Assembly (NCBI GenBank): GCA_946409475.1
Contig: CAMJWQ010000079.1
Span: 1-11,539, forward strand
Source of the DNA: an uncultured Lachnospiraceae bacterium
GTDB taxonomy: Bacteria > Bacillota > Clostridia > Lachnospirales > Lachnospiraceae
Reading direction: 5' to 3'
DNA: 11,539 nucleotides
Shown: positions 1-5,943 of the stretch, one piece after another
Numbering within the stretch: the stretch's first letter is position 1
Layout of the letters: each line of letters begins with the position of its first letter
The notes under the pieces: model-generated
Seen by the model: the letters and a program-made list of their open reading frames with translations, nothing else
What the model was told of the DNA's origin: nothing
Databases searched by the model: none
Translations under genes and position numbers: made by a program

Positions 1-519
1 ATTGACGATAAATTGATAGAGTTACTGGAAAAATATGAAAAACTGATTTTTTCCATTTGTTTTCATATAACCAGGAATTACTTTGACTCGGAAGATTTAA
101 CCCAGGAAACCTTTCTTGCTGTCTATAAATCCTTGCCTTCCTTTGACGGGCAAAATGAAAAGGCATGGATAACGCGCATTGCAACCAATAAATGCCTGGA
201 TTATATGAAAAGGGCAGAGAAAAGAAGGGCTGTCCCGTCGGGGCCGGAAGAAATAGAGGATACCATGAATACGGGAGCTGTTTTTTTAAGGCAGACGGAA
301 AATACAGCTATGGAAAATCAGGTAAAGGAACAATTCAAAGCACTTTGTAAACAATTAAAAGAACCCTATGGAGAGATAGCATACCTGTACTTTTGTGAAG
401 AAAATACATGTCAGGAAATAGCCTTAAAATCAGGGAGGAACATAAAAACGGTAGAAACCCAAATTTACCGGGCCCGTTCAAAGCTTCGCAAGCTATGGAA
501 GAAGGAGGATTTCGCATGA
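1..519 (+). CDS. ECF-type RNA polymerase sigma factor (5' partial)
   Basis: An extracytoplasmic-function sigma factor that would direct RNA polymerase to stress promoters, probably including its own. From the TTG at 13 it has 168 residues. Region 2 covers roughly residues 5-70, with the core-binding stretch around SEDLTQETFLAVYKSL and then AWITRIATNKCLDYMKR. Region 4 is near residues 112-162, with a helix-turn-helix at TCQEIALKSGRNIKTVETQI followed by a basic RARSKLRKL tail. The reading frame is open to base 1. The TTG at 13 has no visible Shine-Dalgarno sequence, so the true start probably lies before the window. The stop overlaps the start of the anti-sigma gene (ATGA), which suggests translational coupling. 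The sigma family is certain; the ECF subgroup is not assigned. Confidence 0.9.
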   Translation: MDDKLIELLEKYEKLIFSICFHITRNYFDSEDLTQETFLAVYKSLPSFDGQNEKAWITRIATNKCLDYMKRAEKRRAVPSGPEEIEDTMNTGAVFLRQTENTAMENQVKEQFKALCKQLKEPYGEIAYLYFCEENTCQEIALKSGRNIKTVETQIYRARSKLRKLWKKEDFA

Positions 520-983
520 TCAAACATATATCGGAGAAACAATGGAATGACTTTTGGGAAAATAGATTATCACAGGAGGAAAAATCAGATTTACTCGCTC
601 ATGTGGAAAAATGTGATTATTGCGCAGCAAAAATGGCGGAATCTCTGCCGGAAGAGAAGATGCTTACACCCCAGCCTAAGCTAAGGGAAAATACCCGGAT
701 GGCTATCAGCAAATATAGGGTAAGAGTAAAAATTATGCAAAAAACAGAACTTCTTCGCTATAGCTTAAAGGTAAGTCTGGCTGCCGGCTGTGCTTTGTTT
801 TTATTATTTTCAAAAGATATTTTAGGATTCAGTGTCATGTATGCCATACAGACAGATAAGTTTTCTGAGATGGGTACCTATTTGTGGGAGACCACTTTAG
901 AGTTTAACGAAAAAATAAACAGCACCTTATATCATAATTATTTAGAAAGTGAGGGATTTGATGATGAAAAAGCAGAGAAATAA
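516..983 (+). CDS. Zinc-finger membrane anti-sigma factor
   Basis: Probable anti-sigma factor, 155 residues, that would hold the upstream sigma factor inactive at the membrane until an envelope signal releases it. The N-terminal half carries the zinc-binding anti-sigma pattern H-x3-C-x2-C at His29, Cys33 and Cys36 (HVEKCDYC). One transmembrane helix lies near residues 83-99, followed by an outer segment of about 55 residues with no domain I recognise. The start at 516 is chosen because a strong AAGGAGG lies at 502-508 and the ATG overlaps the sigma stop. A longer in-frame reading from 408 would run through the sigma gene and has no such site. Its position right after the sigma gene supports the role. 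The cognate pairing is inferred. Confidence 0.85.
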   Translation: MIKHISEKQWNDFWENRLSQEEKSDLLAHVEKCDYCAAKMAESLPEEKMLTPQPKLRENTRMAISKYRVRVKIMQKTELLRYSLKVSLAAGCALFLLFSKDILGFSVMYAIQTDKFSEMGTYLWETTLEFNEKINSTLYHNYLESEGFDDEKAEK

Positions 984-1491
984 ATTTAATAATTTTATAT
1001 TATCCTGTCTGCCCGGAGCAGGGCATATGTACCAGGGCTTTTTTAAGGAAGGGACCAGCCTGATGAGCTTATTTTTCTTTATCATATTAATAGCCGGCTG
1101 GCTGAGATTTGAACCAATTATCTTTATACTGCCCGTATTGTGGTTTTACAGTTTTTTTGATTCCCTGAACCGCAACAGCGTTCCGGAGGAGGAATTTAAC
1201 AAATTTGAGGACCACTTCTTATGGATAGATTCTATCGATGCGGATAAATTTTTGAAACCAAAAGGTTTTAGAACAGGCTTGGCTATTGTCTTAATATTGA
1301 TTGGCATGGATGTATTGATACAAAATATATTTGATATACTGTCACAATGCTTTGGATGGAACTTTGTATATCGACTGGAATATGTATTTTCTTATGTGCC
1401 GCAGATTATAGTGGCTATACTCATTATTGCGGTTGGTGTACACCTTATTATAGGTAAAAAGAAGGAATTGGATAAAAAGGAGGAATTGTAA
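961..1491 (+). CDS. TM2-like polytopic membrane protein, unknown function
   Basis: A membrane protein of about 176 residues. The N-terminus has the motif LPGAGHMYQGFFKEG, which resembles the opening of TM2-domain proteins (a short turn, Gly-rich, before paired helices). Hydrophobic helices follow near residues 30-45, 50-66, 104-122 and 142-163. A soluble acidic loop (PEEEFNKFEDHFLWIDSIDADKF) sits between the two helix pairs, and the C-terminus is Lys/Glu-rich and probably cytoplasmic. The start is placed at ATG 961, six bases after GAGGG at 950-954. A GTG at 949 in the same frame is less well supported, and ATG 964 is possible. It overlaps the anti-sigma gene by 23 bases and belongs to the same operon. 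I infer a part in sensing or adjusting the envelope; no biochemical role can be read from the sequence. Confidence 0.75.
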   Translation: MMKKQRNKFNNFILSCLPGAGHMYQGFFKEGTSLMSLFFFIILIAGWLRFEPIIFILPVLWFYSFFDSLNRNSVPEEEFNKFEDHFLWIDSIDADKFLKPKGFRTGLAIVLILIGMDVLIQNIFDILSQCFGWNFVYRLEYVFSYVPQIIVAILIIAVGVHLIIGKKKELDKKEEL

Positions 1492-1492
1492 G

Positions 1493-1786
1493 TTGGAGAG
1501 GACGAGAAGAGTGGGTACCATAAGCCTGGGACTGGTTCTTGTACTATTTGGAATTCTATTTTTACTGCATTTATTTTTCCCTGCATTGCCTTATACCCTT
1601 ATTATGCAATTTTGGCCCTGTATCTTTATTTTTCTTGGCGCTGAGATTCTGTTCTGCACTGTTATTAAAAAGGATACTGATTTTAAATATGATTTTGGAG
1701 CTATAGTTATTATTTGTATGCTTAGCCTGTTTGCTATGGGAATGGCCTGCATGGATTATATCATTACGAGTCAAATTTACAGATAA
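1493..1786 (+). CDS. Small LiaI/LiaF-like membrane protein (DUF5668-like)
   Basis: A 97-residue protein with three hydrophobic helices (near residues 9-28, 36-56 and 68-88). The first two match the LiaI-LiaF-like transmembrane pattern: a Gly-rich first helix (LGLVLVLFGILFLL), then FWPCIFIFLGAEIL with the typical W-P followed by a Leu-Gly turn. In Firmicutes such modules sit in cell-envelope stress regulons, such as lia of Bacillus. The start codon is TTG at 1493, supported by AGGAGG at 1478-1483 with nine bases of spacing. It begins one base after the preceding stop, so it is the fourth gene of the sigma operon. It lacks the C-terminal soluble domain of full LiaF, so it is a membrane-only version. 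A GTG at 1511 is an alternative start with weaker support. Confidence 0.75.
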   Translation: MERTRRVGTISLGLVLVLFGILFLLHLFFPALPYTLIMQFWPCIFIFLGAEILFCTVIKKDTDFKYDFGAIVIICMLSLFAMGMACMDYIITSQIYR

Positions 1787-1825
1787 TGAGCATAACGGAA
1801 TGCAATTGTTAAATTTATAATGGAT

Positions 1826-1872
1826 AAAAAAGAAACAAGCCAGGCGGGAACTATGCCTGACTGTTCTTTTAT
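1826..1872. terminator. Bidirectional hairpin terminator
   Basis: CAGGC at 1841-1845 pairs with GCCTG at 1855-1859. Flanking A-rich sequence (AAAAAAGAAACA) is partly complementary to the downstream TGTTCTTTT. The A-run before and T-run after suit termination in both directions, as expected between the convergent genes ending at 1786 and 1941. The stem is short and imperfect. Confidence 0.55.
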
Positions 1873-1940
1873 CTGACACATACAAAATGAATGAGTGACG
1901 CTTTATTCCGGCTGATAGATTTCACAGAAAAAAGTTCTCA

Positions 1941-2627
1941 TTAATAATAGCGATACCGGTAAGGAACATATGACGAATATGGCCAGTAGCGGCGTGAACG
2001 GTATCTTCTGAAGGGTGGGCGGAAATACCGGTATCTGCGTGGGAACCTGCGTCGTCTTCTTCCGAATAGTTCATTAAGCAGAAGAACCTGAATGCTGTCC
2101 CTTAACCATCCGCCGCCGGCAGGTATCAGATATTGCTGGGACTGCAGATCGTTTTCCTGCGCCTGTATTTCCTGCATAAACGCAGGATTGTTATCCTTTT
2201 CCATTATCATGTATATTTTATCCACTATTTTTTCAATAGTTTCTTTACTGGGGTATTCTTCGTACATCATGCTTCCGTCATATTCCATTTTATCACATTC
2301 ATCATCAACCAGCTTTTGAATGCGCTTACTGGTCTCCGGATATAGGCTCTTCATATAATTTCTGTCGGATTCGAAATACTCGTCATTCATATATTCATCA
2401 TCGGTATCCATGTCGTAGTCATAGTCCATATCGTAATCATCTAAATATGATTCATCCCTGTCATAATCGTCCTGATAGTATCTGTTCCGATAATAATCGT
2501 TTTCATAATACTCATCATTTTCCGTCATATGCGTATTCCTTTCACGATTCATACCATAGGTATCGGTATGATAGCTCCTGATTTTATTATCAGGAGAATT
2601 GTACATAGAATCAAGATTGCGGCTCAT
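1941..2627 (-). CDS. Charge-segregated Tyr-rich protein, unknown function (possible coat/surface structural protein)
   Basis: A 228-residue protein I cannot assign to a named family. It has three zones. Residues 36-88 are very acidic and tyrosine-rich, with about 24 Asp/Glu and 13 Tyr in 53 residues. Residues about 95-165 look folded and helical (YPETSKRIQKLVDDECDKM, then a TIEKIVDKIYMIMEKD helix). Residues 190-228 are basic, with 16 Arg, 10 Tyr and no acidic residue. A short hydrophobic LIPAGGGWLRDSIQVLLLNEL precedes the basic tail. The start is set at 2627, where AAGGGTG precedes the ATG by six bases. An upstream in-frame extension to 2741 reads through what looks like non-coding leader. 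There is no signal peptide or membrane helix. Tyr/Arg-rich tails recall spore-coat or self-assembling proteins, but that is inference. It is monocistronic and divergent from the GGDEF gene. Confidence 0.7.
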   Translation of the reverse strand: MSRNLDSMYNSPDNKIRSYHTDTYGMNRERNTHMTENDEYYENDYYRNRYYQDDYDRDESYLDDYDMDYDYDMDTDDEYMNDEYFESDRNYMKSLYPETSKRIQKLVDDECDKMEYDGSMMYEEYPSKETIEKIVDKIYMIMEKDNNPAFMQEIQAQENDLQSQQYLIPAGGGWLRDSIQVLLLNELFGRRRRRFPRRYRYFRPPFRRYRSRRYWPYSSYVPYRYRYY

Positions 2628-2882
2628 AATAATCACCCTTTGTAATCTTAAAATTATTCTATGCAGCCGTATAATATATGTGATAGTCAGGTTGAAAAAA
2701 AGTTTTTTGCCCCGACTCTGTGATTTCATCCCTGCAAGCAAGTGAAATCATGCGTGTTTTACATAAAACGCCTTCTTAACCTTGGAAAATTTTACATATT
2801 TATAATAGACTCCAATGAATTGACTATGATAAGATAGCTATATCCTTACCTGCATTAGAACTTTTTTACCCGGGGTGAATAT

Positions 2883-4034
2883 ATGTCGGATGACACGATA
2901 AAAGAACAAATTCAAAATGAATATAAAAGGATAGACAATAAATGGTTAGTCTTACATTTTAAGACCGTTACAGGGTTTGCATTATTCTCCCTTGCAGTAG
3001 AAATTATTATGTATTTTATTCTGAGCTCTCAAAATTTAATTTCCTGTACCATTGGTATTTATATATTAAAATATATTATGGTACCGGCACTTTGCAACGG
3101 AGTTCTTGCCCTTATCAGTTACTATGTGGTTTTTCAATTACACTGCCGTGACAATATAAAATATTACACGATTTCTCTATCCTTTGCAGGTATGTGTTTT
3201 GTTATATTATCCGTTCATAGTGTATTTAATTCTCTTTTTTCGATTTTTGCCATCCCCATTATTATGACAACGGTTTACGGAAGCTATAAGCTAACAACGA
3301 TTACCGCGACCCTAAGCTTGTTACTAAAATACATTTCCGTGATCTATATAAATTGGGATCCCGATAAAGCTAAAGTTACCTATGGTACGTATCAGGCCAT
3401 TAATTTCATGATATCCTTTATTGTATTATGTGCCTGTTACATTGTAAGTATTGTTATTATAACATTTGAAAAAGAAAAAAATGCAGTCAGTATAAAACGT
3501 GAAATAGAACGTTATCAACTAAAAAAAGCTCTGTTAAAGGATGACCTCACATGTGTATATAACAGATTGGCATTCAAGGAGTATTTCAATATTATGCTTG
3601 AAGAAGAAATGGAAAAAAATAATTTTCTTGCCATGTTTGATTTGGATAACTTTAAACAGGTTAATGATTTGTTAGGTCATTTGAAAGGGGACGAGCTTCT
3701 TAAGGTATTTGCCCGGATTATTCAGGACAGTGGGAAAGAATCCATACCCTTCCGTTTCGGAGGAGATGAATTCTGCATATTATTTATGGATATTACCCTG
3801 GAAAAGGTATTAACCATGATAAAAACAATGCAGAAATCTTTACGTAATTATGTGAATACGGAGTATCCTGAGGAAATAAAAGACTGCATTACGGTAAGTG
3901 CCGGAATTGCCGGATATGTGGCAGGAATGACTTCAGAAGAGCTGTTGTCACAGGCTGACTCGGCATTGTATCAATCCAAGATTTCCAAAAACAGTATACA
4001 TATTTACGGTGAAAACAGAGAGATAGGGCCATAA
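2883..4034 (+). CDS. Membrane-anchored GGDEF diguanylate cyclase
   Basis: Makes cyclic di-GMP from two GTP. The 383-residue protein begins with about six hydrophobic helices (residues 22-198), probably a membrane sensor of no family I recognise. A short charged linker (EKEKNAVSIKREIERYQLKKALLK) leads to a GGDEF domain at residues 219-376. Seen there are DDLTCVYNR, the metal and substrate region DLDNFKQVND with D253 and N260, the intact GGDEF at 293-297 and the late ADSALYQSK motif, so catalysis is expected. The inhibitory I-site position (284-287) reads GKES instead of RxxD, so product feedback through this site is unlikely. No EAL domain is present. ATG 2883 follows GGGGTGA at 2872-2878. A weak promoter candidate is TTGACT at 2820-2825 with TATCCT at 2841-2846 (spacing 15). 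Confidence 0.92.
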   Translation: MSDDTIKEQIQNEYKRIDNKWLVLHFKTVTGFALFSLAVEIIMYFILSSQNLISCTIGIYILKYIMVPALCNGVLALISYYVVFQLHCRDNIKYYTISLSFAGMCFVILSVHSVFNSLFSIFAIPIIMTTVYGSYKLTTITATLSLLLKYISVIYINWDPDKAKVTYGTYQAINFMISFIVLCACYIVSIVIITFEKEKNAVSIKREIERYQLKKALLKDDLTCVYNRLAFKEYFNIMLEEEMEKNNFLAMFDLDNFKQVNDLLGHLKGDELLKVFARIIQDSGKESIPFRFGGDEFCILFMDITLEKVLTMIKTMQKSLRNYVNTEYPEEIKDCITVSAGIAGYVAGMTSEELLSQADSALYQSKISKNSIHIYGENREIGP

Positions 4035-4105
4035 TGCTATGTATTGTTATTGCGTAAATAAGATATATTAATCATAGTAATATGACGATAATTTATATAG
4101 TGTAC

Positions 4106-4137
4106 TTTTCCAAAAGAGTTCGGGTTAGACTGGAAAA
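4106..4137. repeat. Inverted repeat upstream of terD
   Basis: TTTTCCA at 4106-4112 and TGGAAAA at 4131-4137 are perfect 7-base inverted arms separated by 18 bases. There is no T-run, so this is not a good terminator for the GGDEF gene. The right arm sits where the -35 box of the promoter candidate at 4154-4159 would lie, which would suit an operator. It may also be chance in AT-rich DNA. Confidence 0.35.
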
Positions 4138-4159
4138 CTATAGGATTAAGTTGTATAAT
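4131..4159 (+). promoter_or_regulatory. Candidate terD promoter
   Basis: A perfect TATAAT stands at 4154-4159, preceded by TTG (a near extended -10). The -35 position at 17-base spacing reads TGGAAA, a poor match, so activator help or a different -35 is possible. A start of transcription near 4166 would give terD a leader of about 107 bases. Confidence 0.4.
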
Positions 4160-4163
4160 AAAT

Positions 4164-4253
4164 ATGAAAAAAATAATAAGAATGGTCAATGCAATTGGCC
4201 GGGCTGCTGCTAAAGCAGGCAGATTAGATGCTTTATTAAATATGTACAGATAG
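4164..4253 (+). CDS. Possible 29-residue cationic peptide gene upstream of terD
   Basis: A small open frame encoding 29 residues, starting MKKIIRMVNAIGRAAAK and ending LLNMYR. Hydrophobic residues recur every three to four positions (I4, V8, I11, A15, A18, L21, L25). Seven Lys/Arg face one Asp, so the peptide would form a cationic amphipathic helix. The stop lies 19 bases before terD, an operon-like spacing that leaves room for the terD ribosome binding site. Against it, no Shine-Dalgarno sequence lies at a usual distance (AGGA at 4142-4145 is 18 bases away). The ATG is also about where transcription would start from the TATAAT at 4154, so translation would have to be leaderless or come from an upstream transcript. 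I do not recognise the peptide. It could be a real small protein, a leader peptide or chance. Confidence 0.4.
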   Translation: MKKIIRMVNAIGRAAAKAGRLDALLNMYR

Positions 4254-4272
4254 AAAGATAGGAGGATTTATT

Positions 4273-4857
4273 ATGGCAGTAAATTTACAAAAAGGACAAA
4301 GAGTAACATTGGATAATTCCATGAAATTAGCATTGGTGGGATTAGGCTGGGATATCAACCGCTATGACGGGGGCTCTGATTTCGATTTAGATGCATCGGC
4401 ATTTCTGCTGGGAGAGAACGGTAAAGTGTTACGGGATGAAGACTTTGTTTTTTATAATAATCTGAGAGGAAGAAACGGAGCAGTTGTGCATACGGGAGAT
4501 AATCTTACCGGTGAAGGAGACGGTGACGATGAAGTAATAACCATTGATTTTACCAGAATGCCGGAGGAAATCAAAAAAATAGCCATCTGTGTTACCATCC
4601 ATGATGCGGCAGCCAGAAGACAGAATTTTGGGCAGGTGTCCAATGCTTATGTAAGAGTGGCAAAGATGAAGGACGAATTTGATACAAATGGTGAGACGGA
4701 ACTGAAATTTGACCTGGAAGAGGAATTTTCCATAGAGACCGCATTAGTGGTATGTGAAATCTATAAACATAACGGGGAATGGAAGTTTAATGCCGTTGCC
4801 GCAGGGTATCAGGGCGGTTTGGAAGCTATCTGCAAGGCCTATGGTGTAAATGTATAG
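4273..4857 (+). CDS. terD: TerD family calcium-binding stress protein
   Basis: A 194-residue TerD-domain protein, full length for the family (about 190). TerD proteins bind calcium and belong to the Ter stress systems, linked to tellurite, phage and envelope stress; in Bacillus the YceC/D/E paralogs are general-stress proteins. Seen are the family core KLALVGLGWDIN (18-29), the acidic calcium-binding stretch SDFDLDASAF (35-44), the second acidic cluster GEGDGDDE (80-87), FTRMPEEIKKIAICVTIHDA (93-111) and NFGQVSNAYVRV (118-129). It is cytoplasmic, with no signal peptide. ATG 4273 follows a strong AGGAGG ending near 4265. It is the only Ter-domain gene in the window and faces the aldolase/PRTase/StiP operon convergently. 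The name follows the family; the exact paralog (TerD, TerE or TerZ type) cannot be fixed here. Confidence 0.93.
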   Translation: MAVNLQKGQRVTLDNSMKLALVGLGWDINRYDGGSDFDLDASAFLLGENGKVLRDEDFVFYNNLRGRNGAVVHTGDNLTGEGDGDDEVITIDFTRMPEEIKKIAICVTIHDAAARRQNFGQVSNAYVRVAKMKDEFDTNGETELKFDLEEEFSIETALVVCEIYKHNGEWKFNAVAAGYQGGLEAICKAYGVNV

Positions 4858-4890
4858 GCAGCGGGCCTAAGGCAGGCCTGGGCTGTTTGT
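4858..4890 (+). terminator. Terminator after terD
   Basis: A bulged hairpin: CAGC (4859-4862) pairs with GCTG (4882-4885), and inside it GGCCT (4864-4868) pairs with AGGCC (4874-4878) around an AAGGC loop. It is followed by TTTGT. The short T-run makes it moderate on the plus strand and weak on the minus strand, though it also lies just past the end of the convergent stiP-like gene. Confidence 0.5.
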
Positions 4891-4893
4891 CAT

Positions 4894-5943
4894 TCAGGCA
4901 TCGGCAAATTGTTTTATGATTCCGCAGGCTTTATAATTTTTCAGAGGATAATAGGAAATGGGAACGGACTTCTCCTTTGCCAGTTGTATTAAGTGGCGAA
5001 GAAGAGGATTATCCTCCGTATTTTCCTGGATGAGCAGCTTCCAGGGAACCCGTCTTAAAAGAACGCGGGTTGCTTCTCCTATCCCCGGTTTGATAAAATT
5101 GATATCACTGATATGATAGAAGGCTGCGATTTCCCGTACTTCTATAAGACCGGTTCTGCCTCTTTGCAAAGTAACGGGCTTTTCTTCGTAATCAAAATAT
5201 TGTTCAATGGTATTGATAAATTGATAAGATACGTCTTCTTCCTTCAATTCCCCGTAATAGTGCGCTCCGTGAAAATCTGCCGGTTTTATGATATCATCAC
5301 GTAAAAATGTTCTGCTGATGAGGCCGGAAACGGTACAATTTAAGCAGGAGCTGGGGATAAGCAGATCCTCATGAGTTCCGCACAGGTCGGTTATATTTGC
5401 CGGATCAGCCAAAACGGCAAGCTCGGAAGAAACAGCAGGATAGGAGGAAAGTGCTTTTGTAAGTTCACTTTGTATGGCACCCTTTCCAATCCAGCCGTCT
5501 ATGAACTGCAGGGATTTATCCTTATGAAGTGACAGGATATGATTAAGGGCATTGCCGTCAATTCCCCGTCCGCGTATAATGGAAATAGCATAATGAGGCA
5601 CCGTAAGAGAATATTTCCTTTCCAGATAATGCTTGATGAGAATACCGACAGGAATACCGGCTCTTGCTAAGGATACAAGAACAATAGTATTACCCTTTTT
5701 TTTATAAATTTTTTCCGAAACCTGACAGACAGCCGATGCCGTTGCCTTTGCATAGGCAGACAGTGAAACCTGGTAAGCTTCCATATAGGCACCGGTCGGT
5801 TTATATTCCAAAGGTAACATTTCACAGTAGTGTATTCCCTTTTGTATGTATTTTTCCCTCTCCTTAGTCGGAAGGGGGGTTATCATACCGGAAATGTCTT
5901 TTAACAGCAGGGTTACATCTGATTCGCGATAGCTGCTTTTCAT
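4894..5943 (-). CDS. StiP-family protein with C-terminal PELOTA-like RNA-binding domain
   Basis: A 349-residue protein matching the family annotated as cysteine protease StiP / PRTase-like, found in Ter-linked biosynthetic modules. The N-terminal domain (about 1-255) has VLVSLARAGIPVGILIKHYL (88-107), ISIIRGRGID (120-129), FIDGWIGKGAIQSEL (147-161) and the Cys-containing SSCLNCTVSGLISRT (198-212). The C-terminal 85-90 residues (GEATRVLLRRVPWKLL and onward) fit a PELOTA-like RNA-binding fold. The family's protease label rests on annotation; the reaction is not settled from sequence, and a role in making or loading a nucleotide-like product is an equal option. It is the last gene of the minus-strand operon: its ATG directly follows the TAA of the PRTase gene, and its binding site GGAGTGAG lies inside that gene's end. 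No further module gene follows before terD. Confidence 0.85.
   Translation of the reverse strand: MKSSYRESDVTLLLKDISGMITPLPTKEREKYIQKGIHYCEMLPLEYKPTGAYMEAYQVSLSAYAKATASAVCQVSEKIYKKKGNTIVLVSLARAGIPVGILIKHYLERKYSLTVPHYAISIIRGRGIDGNALNHILSLHKDKSLQFIDGWIGKGAIQSELTKALSSYPAVSSELAVLADPANITDLCGTHEDLLIPSSCLNCTVSGLISRTFLRDDIIKPADFHGAHYYGELKEEDVSYQFINTIEQYFDYEEKPVTLQRGRTGLIEVREIAAFYHISDINFIKPGIGEATRVLLRRVPWKLLIQENTEDNPLLRHLIQLAKEKSVPISYYPLKNYKACGIIKQFADA

Noticed and set aside
408..515. Upstream in-frame extension of the anti-sigma gene to an ATG at 408
   Set aside because: It would overlap the sigma factor's helix-turn-helix coding region. The ATG at 516 has a strong ribosome binding site and the usual ATGA overlap.
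1820..1876. 18-residue open frame (MDKKETSQAGTM...) between the sigma operon and the convergent gene
   Set aside because: It spans the terminator hairpin, has no ribosome binding site and shows no protein-like pattern.
2092..2345. Plus-strand open frames inside the Tyr-rich minus-strand gene
   Set aside because: They are antisense shadows of the strongly biased codons of the real gene and have no ribosome binding site or recognisable protein features.
2395..2530. Repetitive-looking DNA rich in CATCAT/CATAAT/TCGTC words, considered as a tandem repeat
   Set aside because: It has no fixed unit length; the pattern follows from Asp, Glu and Tyr codons in the acidic segment of the encoded protein.
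2628..2741. N-terminal extension of the Tyr-rich minus-strand protein to an ATG at 2741
   Set aside because: The extra 38 residues fall in AT-rich leader DNA, while a ribosome binding site sits exactly before the ATG at 2627.
4041..4061. TTATT-N5-AATAA and a loose resemblance to the palindrome at 8185-8203
   Set aside because: The arms are five bases of A/T only, expected by chance in this sequence, and the likeness to the other palindrome does not extend over both arms.
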